64,000 bases of DNA from Acidobacteriota bacterium (GTDB taxonomy: Bacteria > Acidobacteriota > Terriglobia > Acidiferrales > UBA7541), in contig QHYK01000043.1 in NCBI GenBank assembly GCA_003224085.1, positions 1 through 64,000 on the forward strand, given 5' to 3'. The notes under the pieces were generated by a model. That model was not told where the DNA came from and did not search any database. It saw only the letters and a program-made list of their open reading frames with translations. The position numbers and the translations under genes were made by a program. This document shows positions 25,585-34,256 of the stretch, piece by piece (the stretch's first letter is position 1; every line of letters starts with the position of its first letter).

Positions 25585-27078
25585 ATGGGTAGCGCGGTGA
25601 CGACTCAAGTTCTCGAATTGGAAAACTATGTGGACGGGGCTTGGCGTCGGGCCAATGCTTCCGAATTTGCCGAAGTCACCAACCCCGCGACCGCTGAGTT
25701 GCTCGGGCGCACGCCTCTCTCGTCACCTGCCGATGTTGACGCTGCTGTGCGAGCGGCCGCCGCCGCGTTTCCTGCGTGGCGCCGCACGCCTCCGGGCGAA
25801 CGCATCCAATACCTTTTCAGGCTGAAAAATCTTCTCGAAGAGAATATCGACGAACTGGCGCGCATCATCACCACCGAAAATGGAAAAACGTTCGCCGAAG
25901 CCAAAGCGGAGATGCGCCGCTCCATCGAGAATGTCGAAGTGGCCTGCGGCATCCCCATGTTGATGCAGGGCTACAACTTGGAGGACGTGACGGCCGGCGT
26001 CGACGAAATGCAGATTCGCCAGCCGCTTGGCGTGGTTGCGGCCATCGTGCCGTTCAACTTTCCCGCGATGGTCCCCTACTGGTTTTTGCCCTACGCCATC
26101 GCTTGCGGCAACACTTTCATCCTGAAGCCGTCTGAGCGCGTGCCGCTTTCCATGCGTCGCGCGTTCGAGCTGCTCGAAAAAACCGGCCTGCCCAGGGGCG
26201 TGGTGAATCTCGTCAACGGCGGCCGCGAGGTCGTCAACGCGCTTTGCGATCATCCGCAGGTGCGCGCCATCAGCTTTGTGGGTTCCACGCCCGTTGCCAA
26301 GCACGTTTACACGCGCTCCGCCGCCGGCGGCAAACGCATGCAGTGCCAGGGAGGGGCAAAGAATCACGTTATCGTTCTGCCGGACGCGGACATGGAGCTG
26401 GCCACGCAAATCATCAGCGACAGCGCGTTTGGCTGCGCCGGACAGCGCTGCTTGGCGGTTTCCGTCGCGGTCACTGTAGGCGATGCGCAAAAATCTTTTC
26501 GCGACTCCATCGCGCATGCCGCTTCAAAGATTCACGTTGGCAATGGCCTCGAACCCGGCGTGCAAATGGGCCCGGTCATCACCAAAGAGAGCAAGCAGCG
26601 CATCGAAGGGCTGATTAACGCGGGCGTGGCCGAAGGCGCAAAGCCTCTTCTCGACGGCCGCAACACAAAAATCCCGAAGTACGAAGCCGGAAATTTCCTG
26701 ACGCCCACGGTCCTCGACGGGCTTCCTTCCACGAGCCAACTCGCGCACACGGAAATCTTCGGCCCGGTGCTCAGCCTGATTCACGCCGATTCCGTGGACG
26801 AAGCCATGGAGTTTCTCCGCCGCAGCCCGTACGGAAATCAAGCGTCGCTTTTCACCACCAGCGGCTCCGCCGCGCGCAAGTTCCGTTACGAGGCGCCCGC
26901 CGGCAACATCGGCATCAACATTGGCGTCGCTGCACCGATGGCCTATTTCCCGTTCAGCGGCTGGAAAGAAAGTTTCTTTGGCATTCTCCACGGCCAGGGC
27001 CGCGACGCCGTCGAATTTTTCACCGAATCAAAGATCGTCATTGAGCGCTGGTCGCGCCAGGAAACCCGCAAGTTCTGA
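25585..27078 (+). CDS. mmsA: CoA-acylating methylmalonate-semialdehyde dehydrogenase
   Basis: A 497-residue aldehyde dehydrogenase. The catalytic Cys289 lies in [12 protein letters not shown], the family pattern of the CoA-acylating methylmalonate-semialdehyde dehydrogenases (MmsA/IolA), which make propionyl-CoA or acetyl-CoA from valine or inositol intermediates. The usual ALDH catalytic Glu is not part of the MmsA pattern. ATG 25585 has AAGGAG. No valine or inositol catabolic neighbours are present, so the exact pathway is inferred from family alone. Confidence 0.9.
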   Translation: MGSAVTTQVLELENYVDGAWRRANASEFAEVTNPATAELLGRTPLSSPADVDAAVRAAAAAFPAWRRTPPGERIQYLFRLKNLLEENIDELARIITTENGKTFAEAKAEMRRSIENVEVACGIPMLMQGYNLEDVTAGVDEMQIRQPLGVVAAIVPFNFPAMVPYWFLPYAIACGNTFILKPSERVPLSMRRAFELLEKTGLPRGVVNLVNGGREVVNALCDHPQVRAISFVGSTPVAKHVYTRSAAGGKRMQCQGGAKNHVIVLPDADMELATQIISDSAFGCAGQRCLAVSVAVTVGDAQKSFRDSIAHAASKIHVGNGLEPGVQMGPVITKESKQRIEGLINAGVAEGAKPLLDGRNTKIPKYEAGNFLTPTVLDGLPSTSQLAHTEIFGPVLSLIHADSVDEAMEFLRRSPYGNQASLFTTSGSAARKFRYEAPAGNIGINIGVAAPMAYFPFSGWKESFFGILHGQGRDAVEFFTESKIVIERWSRQETRKF

Positions 27079-27121
27079 AAGGGACGCCTCGTTGTTGGAG
27101 TTGCCGAGGACACCGTTAAGT

Positions 27122-27150
27122 TGTCATTCCGAGCGAAGCCAGGAGTCTGC
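27122..27150 (+). repeat. REP-like element (GTCATTCCGAGCGAAG type)
   Basis: TGTCATTCCGAGCGAAGCC begins a short intergenic element ending in AGGAGTCTGC. Elements of this wording are widespread in many bacterial genomes, including Acidobacteriota. A second, degenerate copy is at 52932-52964 on the other strand. Confidence 0.6.
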
Positions 27151-27180
27151 TTTTTGTTTCGTGCTGTTTCTTGAACCGGG

Positions 27181-27218
27181 CTCTTGAACTCTTGAACTTT
27201 CGACTCTTGGACTCTAGA
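27181..27218 (+). repeat. Degenerate 8-bp tandem repeat (CTCTTGAA)
   Basis: CTCTTGAA occurs twice in tandem, followed by decayed units (CTTTCGA, CTCTTGGA, CTCTAGAA) up to the start of the Rieske gene. It may be a slipped-strand tract. Confidence 0.55.
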
Positions 27219-27223
27219 AAACG

Positions 27224-28357
27224 ATGACCACAAAACCTCTCCATCTCGACATGCACGAGCAAATCGAATGCGCGCAGACTCTCGCCTCGCGCTTCTATAC
27301 CGATCCGGCGATTCTGGCAGTCGAAAAAACCCGCATTTTTCAGCGCACCTGGCAACTCGCCGGAACGTTGCATCAGCCATGCGGCGAAGTGAACGGAATC
27401 AAGCGCACTATTTCGGACCCGGAGAGTTTCTTCACCGTGGATGTTGTCGGCGAGCCGGTAATTGTCGTGCGTGACAAGCAAAGCGAACTCCGCGCTTTCA
27501 GCAATGTTTGCCGCCACCGCGCGGGACCGATTGCCCTCGGCTCCGGCTGCAAGAATGTGCTCCGCTGCCAGTACCACGGCTGGACGTACACCCTCAATGG
27601 CCGCCTGATTGGCACGCCGGACGTGGATGGCGTCGAATTTTTCGACCGCAGCACCATGGGCATGGTTCCCCTGCGCTGCGAAACCTGGGGCCAGTTCATT
27701 TTCGTGAATTTCGATCTTCACGCCGAGCCGCTTTCTGCCTGGCTCGGCAAAATTCCCGAGCAGGCGCGCGGGTTTCAATTCGAAGGCCTGGAATTCGCCG
27801 AACGCCGCGACTACCTGATCGATTGCAACTGGAAGGTTTACGTCGACAACTATCTCGAGGGCTACCACATCCCCATCGCTCATCCCGGGTTGATGAAGGA
27901 AATCGATTACGCGCAGTACCGCACCGACACGTATCGCTATTATTCGCAGCAATTTGCTCCCATTCGCGCGATGAAACCGGAAGACTCCGGTGAGCGCATC
28001 TACGCGCCGGGCCCCGGCTTACAGGACGCGCTGTACTTCTGGATTTTCCCCAACTTGATGCTCAACATTTATCCCGACAATATTCAGACCAACGTGATCG
28101 TGCCTCTCTCTCACGAAAAAACGCTCACCATCTTCGAATGGTTTTTCCACCACGCCGGTTCCCAACAAGTGCGTGAGGGCATTGCCAAGGCCATCGCCTT
28201 CAGCGAGGAAGTGCAAAGAGAAGACGTCGGGCTTTGCGAACACGTCCAGCGCGGCTTGCGCTCCGCCGCCTACGACCGCGGGCGCTACTCGGTGAAGCGT
28301 GAAAACGGCGTCCACCACTTCCACATGCTGCTCGACGAATTCCTCGCACGGCCTTGA
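27224..28357 (+). CDS. Rieske [2Fe-2S] non-haem iron oxygenase, alpha subunit
   Basis: A 377-residue ring-hydroxylating-oxygenase-type alpha subunit. The Rieske ligands are Cys96, His98, Cys115 and His118 (C-x-H-x16-C-x2-H). The catalytic mononuclear iron site has His215 and His220 in EGYHIPIAHP, with a following acid. It would hydroxylate or demethylate an organic substrate using a separate reductase, which is not in the window. Length and motifs suit choline-monooxygenase-like or betaine/carnitine-type oxygenases as well as aromatic ones, so the substrate is open. It sits between mmsA and gntK. The ATG has only a weak ribosome site. Confidence 0.85.
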   Translation: MTTKPLHLDMHEQIECAQTLASRFYTDPAILAVEKTRIFQRTWQLAGTLHQPCGEVNGIKRTISDPESFFTVDVVGEPVIVVRDKQSELRAFSNVCRHRAGPIALGSGCKNVLRCQYHGWTYTLNGRLIGTPDVDGVEFFDRSTMGMVPLRCETWGQFIFVNFDLHAEPLSAWLGKIPEQARGFQFEGLEFAERRDYLIDCNWKVYVDNYLEGYHIPIAHPGLMKEIDYAQYRTDTYRYYSQQFAPIRAMKPEDSGERIYAPGPGLQDALYFWIFPNLMLNIYPDNIQTNVIVPLSHEKTLTIFEWFFHHAGSQQVREGIAKAIAFSEEVQREDVGLCEHVQRGLRSAAYDRGRYSVKRENGVHHFHMLLDEFLARP

Positions 28358-28376
28358 TTGGTTTGCGGGTGCTCCG

Positions 28377-28868
28377 GTGATCGTGCTCCTGATGGGTCCT
28401 GCCGGATCGGGCAAAACAACCGCTGGAAAACTGCTGGCAGAGCAACTGTCGTGGGAATTTGCCGATGGCGACGATTTTCATCCGCCCGCGAACGTCGCGA
28501 AAATGTCTGGCGGCATCCCGCTGACGGATGAAGACCGCCTTCCCTGGCTGCAATCGATCCGCGAGGCGATCGAGCGGTGGCTCGCGCAAGGGCGAAATGT
28601 CGTTCTGGCTTGCTCCGCGCTGAAGCGCAGCTACCGCGACTTACTGGGACTCCATTCCAACGCAAAAGACATCAAGCTGGTCTATCTGCAGGGCACCTAC
28701 GATCTGCTGCTCGAACGGCTACATTCCCGAAAGGGCCACTACATGAAGGAGCAGATGCTCTTGAGCCAGCTGAGAGATCTCGAAGAGCCAACCGACGCCA
28801 TCACTATCGACGTGTCAAACTCACCCGAACAAATCGTCTCCGAAATTCGCAAGCGTCTGGGCTTGTAG
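28377..28868 (+). CDS. gntK: Gluconokinase
   Basis: A 163-residue P-loop kinase of the GntK family that makes 6-phosphogluconate from gluconate. Walker A GPAGSGKTT is at 7-15. The FADGDDFHPPANVAKMSGG motif after it is the gluconate-binding signature, and the LACSALKRSYRDLL motif follows. The GTG at 28377 begins 20 bases after the Rieske stop; the frame further upstream overlaps that gene and has no homology. With zwf and glk it feeds the pentose phosphate or Entner-Doudoroff route. Confidence 0.9.
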   Translation: MIVLLMGPAGSGKTTAGKLLAEQLSWEFADGDDFHPPANVAKMSGGIPLTDEDRLPWLQSIREAIERWLAQGRNVVLACSALKRSYRDLLGLHSNAKDIKLVYLQGTYDLLLERLHSRKGHYMKEQMLLSQLRDLEEPTDAITIDVSNSPEQIVSEIRKRLGL

Positions 28869-28976
28869 CGGTTTGTTAAGGACGGCTATCTGGCATCAAC
28901 GCAGACCCGATCTTCAAACCCTCGAAATTCTTTGCTGATCTTGCTTAAACCTGAAAAAGGCGAACCGCAAACCGCC

Positions 28977-29582
28977 TCACGGCTTTGCCGGTGTCGGCGC
29001 AGGCTTCGGTGTGGTGCTGAAATTCACCTTGGGAGCCTGGCGCGCGCCCTCTTCCGTCTTGAAGTACGCGCCGTTCCGGGTGAATCCGCTCAGGCTCGCC
29101 ACCAGGCTGTTCGGGAAAGTGGCTATGAACGTGTTGTAGTCCTGAACGACTTCGTTGTAACGCCGCCGCTCCACCGCGATGCGGTTTTCAGTGCCGGCAA
29201 GTTCATCCTGCAAACGCAAGAAATTTTCGTTCGACTTGAGCTGCGGATAATTCTCCGTGAGGGCCAGGAACTTGACCATGGCCCGGTCTACTTCTGCGTT
29301 CGCGGCAATTTTTTCCGCCGGAGTTCCCGCGCTCAGATAGGCCGCGCGCGCCTTGGCGATTTCTCCAAAAACGGTTTGCTCCTGCGTTGCGAATCCCTTC
29401 ACGGTCTCCACGAGATTGGGAATCAAGTCCGCGCGCCGTTGCAGCACGACATCCACTTGCGCCCACGCCGCATTCACGGCCTCGCGTTTAATGGCCATCT
29501 GATTCCTCCGCCCGATGAACGAGCTTCCGAAAATCAGTGCAATGATCACTAGAATCGCTAACACCACGAAAAACGCTTTCAT
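28977..29582 (-). CDS. LemA family protein
   Basis: About 201 residues. An N-terminal transmembrane segment is followed by a helical domain with NAAWAQVDVVLQRRADLIPNL, the LemA signature. LemA proteins are membrane-anchored and of unknown biochemical role. They often travel with a TPM-domain gene, as here (30433-31263, same strand). ATG 29582 has GAGG close upstream, and an in-frame GTG six bases earlier (29588) has GAAGGA at good spacing, so the start is one of these. A Pro/Ala-rich C-terminus is typical. Confidence 0.9.
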   Translation of the reverse strand: MKAFFVVLAILVIIALIFGSSFIGRRNQMAIKREAVNAAWAQVDVVLQRRADLIPNLVETVKGFATQEQTVFGEIAKARAAYLSAGTPAEKIAANAEVDRAMVKFLALTENYPQLKSNENFLRLQDELAGTENRIAVERRRYNEVVQDYNTFIATFPNSLVASLSGFTRNGAYFKTEEGARQAPKVNFSTTPKPAPTPAKP

Positions 29583-29604
29583 ATCCACCTCGAATCCTTC
29601 GAAT

Positions 29605-30357
29605 TCAGTTGCTCGTTTTCTTCACGCGCTGCCATTCCCGCTTCGGGAAATGATGGTCGAGCGCATGCAAAACCTTTTCCAGCGCTTTTAGATACGCGCC
29701 ATACGCCGAAACAATTTCTCCGTGAAACTCGCCGGTTTCGCGCAGCCTCAGAAGCGGGTCGAAAGCCGATGGCTCCGTGCCTGTCAGCGCCGCGGCCCGC
29801 GCAATGATTTCGTGCGCATGCACCGGGGGCGTTTCACCAAAGGCCATCACGGTATGGCGAAGCAGCGTCAGCACGCCAGAAAAGGATTTTCGCAGCACCG
29901 GCACCAGCTCATGAGCATTTCCCGGCGCGCGCAGGTAATGCTGCCTTAGTTTCAAAAGCACGGTACGCAGGTCATGCTCGATCTGCAGCCGGTGCAAATT
30001 CATCGGGACTTCGATTTTGGCGATCAAATCCTCTCCGTACAGCACGCGGCGCCCTTGCTGCATGTCCAGAATCTCGATGGTGAAAACGTCCGCGGCCTGC
30101 CGCAATTCCTCGTGCGTGAAAAAAAGTGGCGCGGGCTCCTTCTGCTCGACACACCACCATTTCACTACCCCCTCCAGCCGGCCGAGTTCTTCCACGCTCA
30201 GCGAACGCAAAATGCACACCACGTTCAGGTCCGAGTGCCCTTCGCGAAAATCGCTGCGCACCGCCGAGCCAAACAAGATCACGCATTCCAAATTTGTCGC
30301 TGCGAATTCTCTCAGCCGTTTCACCAGTTCCGTCAACTTTGCATCCATAGAAAGCAT
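29605..30357 (-). CDS. Nucleotidyltransferase-domain protein
   Basis: A 250-residue protein. Residues 20-60 carry a nucleotidyltransferase pattern, LFGSAVRSDFREGHSDLNV (GSxxRxDxxxxSDxN). One catalytic Asp of the usual GS...DxD is Asn here, so activity is uncertain. The C-terminal half is helical and HEPN-like in character, though I do not see an RxxxxH motif with confidence. ATG 30357 has GAGGCGGA just upstream. It lies between lemA and the TPM gene with short gaps, probably one transcript. The substrate, and whether it forms part of a toxin-antitoxin pair, are unknown. Confidence 0.75.
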   Translation of the reverse strand: MLSMDAKLTELVKRLREFAATNLECVILFGSAVRSDFREGHSDLNVVCILRSLSVEELGRLEGVVKWWCVEQKEPAPLFFTHEELRQAADVFTIEILDMQQGRRVLYGEDLIAKIEVPMNLHRLQIEHDLRTVLLKLRQHYLRAPGNAHELVPVLRKSFSGVLTLLRHTVMAFGETPPVHAHEIIARAAALTGTEPSAFDPLLRLRETGEFHGEIVSAYGAYLKALEKVLHALDHHFPKREWQRVKKTSN

Positions 30358-30432
30358 TTCCGCCTCATTCCAGTCACTCTACCAAGATCTCGACGAGCGC
30401 GACGTGGCTTCCTCGCCCATCACCCCGGCCTG

Positions 30433-31263
30433 TTACCAGCTTCCTGACGCGCCTCCGCCGCCGCTGCTCCCGCCGCCAAACCCTCCAAACCCTCCTCCGC
30501 CGCCCCAGCCACCTGACCCGCCACCAAACCCCCCTCCGCCCCAATTGCTGCCCGACCGGCGCCCGGAGTTTGCCATCATCCCGAGCAAAAACCACAGCAG
30601 GCCGTTGCCACCGCCGCCCAGGCGTCCTCCTGAGGCGCGTCCGAGAAACGAAAACAGAAAAATCAGCCCCGCGATGACCCAGAAGATGCTGATCCCCCCA
30701 CCATTGCTTCTATGACTGAAGCGCCGCACGGGCGGCTGCCCGCTTAAGGTGACGTTCGAATCGTCGGCAATGTATTTCGCCAACTGCCACGCGCTTGTTT
30801 CAATGGCACTGCCGTAATTGCCCTGCCGCAGAAACGGCACCATCGCGCGGCCTGCATCGCCGGCGCGCGCGTCGTTGATGATTGGTTCGAGTCCGTAGCC
30901 AACCTCGATGCGATACTTGCGGTCATTTGGCGCCACCAGCAAAAGAACGCCTCGATTGTCCTTTTTGCTGCCGATCCCAAGTTGCTTGAAAAGGTCCACG
31001 GCGTAATACTCAACGCTTTCCCCATCCAGCGAGCGTACCGTCACGATGGCCATCTGCGCGCCGGTTTTCTGTTCGAGCTCCGTGCACAAAGCTTCTAACT
31101 TGGCGGTCTTGTCTGTGCCAATGACTCCCGCAAGATCGGTGACGTACCCTGTGGGATGAATGCTTTTGATATCTTCGGCGTGGGCGCGCGCCGCGCCTAA
31201 AAGCGCGCAAAGCGATGCGGCGCACAGCAACACAACAGTTGGAAAGAGACGCTTCACGCGCAT
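30433..31263 (-). CDS. TPM-domain membrane protein with Gly-rich tail
   Basis: A 276-residue protein with a signal peptide (about 1-29, ending AHAED), a TPM/YgcG domain (about 35-175, including TGYVTDLAGVIG and GVLLLVAPNDRKYRIEVGYGL), a membrane helix (about 190-210) and a C-terminal Gly/Trp-rich tail. TPM proteins are membrane-anchored and some have phosphatase activity; the role here is unknown. ATG 31263 is chosen because it gives a proper signal peptide, but the ribosome site is weak. With lemA it forms the common lemA-TPM pairing. Confidence 0.85.
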   Translation of the reverse strand: MRVKRLFPTVVLLCAASLCALLGAARAHAEDIKSIHPTGYVTDLAGVIGTDKTAKLEALCTELEQKTGAQMAIVTVRSLDGESVEYYAVDLFKQLGIGSKKDNRGVLLLVAPNDRKYRIEVGYGLEPIINDARAGDAGRAMVPFLRQGNYGSAIETSAWQLAKYIADDSNVTLSGQPPVRRFSHRSNGGGISIFWVIAGLIFLFSFLGRASGGRLGGGGNGLLWFLLGMMANSGRRSGSNWGGGGFGGGSGGWGGGGGFGGFGGGSSGGGGASGSW

Positions 31264-31757
31264 TTGGGGATTTGGACCTGTCCGTTGGCTTCCTCTATTT
31301 CTACGTTGGCGCAGCCACAAAAATATCATTACTCCCCGTAGGATTTCATGGCCAATTGCCGTCAAAGGAGGCGGTGATGCCGGTCACAAAACCGCACCAC
31401 TAACGGTGGATGTTTCTCAAGAGCGCGGTCGCCGCTGCGAGAAATAACGACGGAGGGAGTGCTGCGTCGGATTTCTGCGCGAATTTTCCCGAGCTCAGAG
31501 CGGAAATGCACGCAAACGCTCTTCGCCGCCAGAACTTTCCGCTCGCCGCAAACGACTTAAGCTTTTCCACCGCAGGTTTTTTGCTGGTCGCGCGATTGCT
31601 CGCAACCTCTGGGGGATTCCGAAAAAGGAGAGCAGTGAGACCAGGCCGTGTGAACAGCCTGGTGACCAGCAAGCGGTACTGAAGTGCATTCCATCACAAG
31701 ATTCGTATGACCGATACACTCTTTCCTCGTACCGAGAATCCCCCCAAGCGGAGGATT
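31264..31757. other. About 490 bases without a convincing gene
   Basis: Several short open frames exist on both strands but none has good codon use, a homologue I recognise and a ribosome site together. The stretch probably contains the promoter of the TPM gene and decayed sequence ahead of the Hsp20 remnant. Confidence 0.5.
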
Positions 31758-32009
31758 CCATGAAAGAGTCGATCATTGAAAGGACCATAAGCCGCTCCCC
31801 ACTCCCTTCGAGGAGTTCTCCACGCCGATGCCGGATTTCTTTGACCTGATTGCAAGGAGAAGCTCAACCAAATTTATCACACGGTGAAGTTCCCCGTTGA
31901 AATTCGTCCGGAGGAAGTGAAGGTCATCTTGAAGCATGGCGTGCTGGAAGTCACGCTACCGAAGGCCGAGGTCGTGAAGAAGGTGCACGTCGAAGTGAAA
32001 TCACTCTGA
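31758..32009 (+). pseudogene. Hsp20 (small heat shock protein) remnant
   Basis: The C-terminal part of an alpha-crystallin-type small heat shock protein is readable at 31884-32009: PVEIRPEEVKV, then KHGVLEVTLPKAE. The rest of the about 140-residue protein is missing. Upstream, the frame hits a TGA (31842-31844), and a different frame carries a possible N-terminal fragment beginning with ATG 31758. It looks like a frameshifted, truncated gene rather than a functional chaperone. Confidence 0.7.
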
Positions 32010-32182
32010 CGAGCCCGTGAAGGCAGAAAACCTGCATCCACTGGCGGGCGCGCACACCAGCCCGCCCGCATTTTCTTTTTCGCCTCTCCTTCTGCACTGA
32101 ACATGTTTCGAAGTAAGTTAGACTTTCCGGCGAGAGGCTCCAAGCGTTCGCGCGAGACATTTCGCCTGGCCGATTTCTGGCT

Positions 32183-32188
32183 TATAAT
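32183..32188 (+). promoter_or_regulatory. Perfect -10 box (TATAAT)
   Basis: TATAAT lies six bases before the ATG of the next gene, with only a weak -35-like TTTCGC at 32160-32165. Transcription starting at or near the ATG implies a leaderless message. Confidence 0.5.
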
Positions 32189-32194
32189 CGCCAC

Positions 32195-32560
32195 ATGGCG
32201 AATCCCAATCCATTAGCAGGTGTCGTTCCTCAGGTCGTCCATCCTGTCAACGACGGCGAAAGTGCGATTAGCGAATACGTGGAAAAGATCGAAGGCGAAG
32301 TCGCCCTTGATACCTACGTCAAGGCGCAGACGTCCGCTCCGGAGGTCGTCGGGCGAATCACGGAATTGGAGAACTGCCTGCAGCGTCTGGCCAGTGCCGT
32401 TTTGACTTCCATCGACGTCCACAAGAATCCTGAATTGCGAGCCGCCGCTGAGCAAGCCAAACTGACCCTCAAGAATCGGCTCGAAGTCGACGCAAGCAAG
32501 CATCGATTCCGCAGCGAATTGGGGGTATTGACGGACGAATTGCGAATCCTCAAGGATTAA
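32195..32560 (+). CDS. Hypothetical protein
   Basis: A 121-residue, acidic, mostly helical protein with no domain I can name. It has no ribosome site. A TATAAT box six bases before the ATG suggests leaderless translation. It stands alone between the Hsp20 remnant and the KamA gene. The even codon use and lack of frame breaks make it a real gene rather than a chance frame. Confidence 0.7.
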   Translation: MANPNPLAGVVPQVVHPVNDGESAISEYVEKIEGEVALDTYVKAQTSAPEVVGRITELENCLQRLASAVLTSIDVHKNPELRAAAEQAKLTLKNRLEVDASKHRFRSELGVLTDELRILKD

Positions 32561-32737
32561 CTCCCCCTCACAGCGCAATGCGCGCCTGTTTTCTTATTCC
32601 GTAATTCATCGTATCCTTAAACGACACGGAATTTTCCCCGCACTTTCGCGAAAAGCCGTTTCGTGTTTCAGGGCCTTCCGGAAATCCGTGCGGCCATTAG
32701 GTTTGCAAGATCAAGCTCAAGCCCAAGGTCAGAGAAG

Positions 32738-34132
32738 ATGAGCGACGTCAAGACACCCCGGCCCGTCTGGAAGCCCGCCGGCAAGGTGCACACCGGCGAG
32801 CAGCCGTTCAAATATCCTTTGACCCGCGAATTTGTTGAGCCGGACTGGCGCCGCCTCCCGGGCTACAAAGACGTCACTGCCGCGGATTGGGAAACTGCTC
32901 TCTGGCAGCGCCGCCATACGGTAAAAAATTTGAAAGAAGTTCAGGCCGTCTTTGGCCCGCTGCTGCCGCAAAGCCTCCTCGAAAGCATGGAGCGCGACAT
33001 CCAAGAGCGCGCCACCATGTCCATCCTCATCCCTCCGCAGATGCTCAACACCATGGACGAGAAGGATCTCTGGAACGATCCCGTTCGCCGCTACATGCTC
33101 CCCGCCTTCGATGATCGCAATCCCGATTGGCCGAGCCATCCGAAGTCCAGCCGCGACAGCTTGCACGAATCCGACATGTGGGCCGTCGAAGGCCTCACGC
33201 ACCGCTATCCCACGAAAGTTCTAGCCGAAATGCTTTCGACCTGTCCGCAATACTGCGGCCACTGCACGCGCATGGATCTCGTCGGCAACGACGTGCCCCA
33301 GGTCGTCAAGCTGCGCTTTCAGCTTCCGCAGAAAGACCGCTACGAGCAGATGCTCGACTATCTGCGCAAGACGCCTTCCGTGCGCGACGTTGTCGTTTCC
33401 GGCGGCGACATTGCCAACATGCCCATTGCGCAGCTCGAACCTTTCGTCTCCGCGCTCATGGACATTCCCAACATCAAGGACATTCGCCTGGCCACCAAAG
33501 GGCTGATGGGTATTCCGCAGCATTTCCTGCAGGACGAAGTGTTGAAGGGATTCGAACGCCTGGCCAGGAAAGCGCGCGAGCGCGATATAGATTTGGCCCT
33601 CCACACGCACGTGAACAACGCCAGCCAGGTCACGCCGCTGGTGGCCAAAGCGACAAAGAAAATTCTAGAACTCGGCTTTCGCGACGTTCGCAATCAAGGA
33701 GTGCTCTTGCGCGGCGTGAACACCAACGGCACAGATCTTCTCGAGCTCTGCTTGACGCTGCTCGATCGCGCCAAAATCATGCCGTACTACTTTTACATGT
33801 GCGACATGATTCCCAATTCCGAGCACTGGCGCCTGGCCATCCACGAAGCGCAGCAGTTACAGCATGACATCATGGGCTATTTGCCGGGTTTTGCCACACC
33901 ACGAGTGATTTGCGACGTGCCGTTCGTCGGCAAGCGCTGGGTGCATCAAGTTAAGGAGTACAATCGCGAGAAGGGGATTTCCTACTGGACCAAGAATTAC
34001 CGCACCGGCATCGAAGCCGACGATCCCGAAGCCTTGCACCGTCTCTACGAATATTACGACCCCGTTTACACTCTGCCCGCCTCTGGTCAGGAATGGTGGC
34101 GCCGCCAAGCGCCTGTCTTCGCCGAGCGTTAG
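32738..34132 (+). CDS. KamA-family radical SAM / PLP aminomutase
   Basis: A 464-residue protein with the cluster cysteines Cys169, Cys173 and Cys176 (TCPQYCGHC) and the overall layout of lysine 2,3-aminomutase, which uses a radical and pyridoxal phosphate to shift an amino group. The PLP lysine aligns with Lys399, but its motif is PFVGKRW rather than PGGGGKTP, and the C-terminal zinc cysteines of LAM are absent. Such divergence places it in a sub-group whose substrate may not be lysine. ATG 32738 follows AGAGAAG; a longer frame to 32663 is not supported. It is a single-gene unit. Confidence 0.85.
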   Translation: MSDVKTPRPVWKPAGKVHTGEQPFKYPLTREFVEPDWRRLPGYKDVTAADWETALWQRRHTVKNLKEVQAVFGPLLPQSLLESMERDIQERATMSILIPPQMLNTMDEKDLWNDPVRRYMLPAFDDRNPDWPSHPKSSRDSLHESDMWAVEGLTHRYPTKVLAEMLSTCPQYCGHCTRMDLVGNDVPQVVKLRFQLPQKDRYEQMLDYLRKTPSVRDVVVSGGDIANMPIAQLEPFVSALMDIPNIKDIRLATKGLMGIPQHFLQDEVLKGFERLARKARERDIDLALHTHVNNASQVTPLVAKATKKILELGFRDVRNQGVLLRGVNTNGTDLLELCLTLLDRAKIMPYYFYMCDMIPNSEHWRLAIHEAQQLQHDIMGYLPGFATPRVICDVPFVGKRWVHQVKEYNREKGISYWTKNYRTGIEADDPEALHRLYEYYDPVYTLPASGQEWWRRQAPVFAER

Positions 34133-34200
34133 CGAAATCAAAGCAGAAACGTCTTACCCTCAGGGCGCGTGGGTAACGGTTTAGCCCTCTCGCTTTTCGC

Positions 34201-34229
34201 TTGACACGCAAATACGGGTGTGGTAGAAA
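34201..34229 (+). promoter_or_regulatory. blaI promoter (TTGACA-N17-TAGAAA)
   Basis: TTGACA (34201-34206) and TAGAAA (34224-34229) are 17 bases apart, and the ATG of blaI follows at 34257. The -10 falls inside the first copy of a direct repeat that may bind BlaI. Confidence 0.75.
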
Positions 34230-34250
34230 AACAAACGAATGTAGTAGAAA
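34219..34250 (+). repeat. 11-bp direct repeat, candidate BlaI operator
   Basis: TGTGGTAGAAA (34219-34229) and TGTAGTAGAAA (34240-34250) differ at one base and start 21 bases apart, about two helical turns. The second contains TGTAGTA, the half-site of the staphylococcal mec/bla operators. Confidence 0.55.
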
Positions 34251-34256
34251 GGACTC

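Noticed and set aside
31410-31682. 90-codon plus-strand frame between the TPM gene and the Hsp20 remnant
   Set aside because: No ribosome site or recognisable family, and an equally long frame exists on the other strand.
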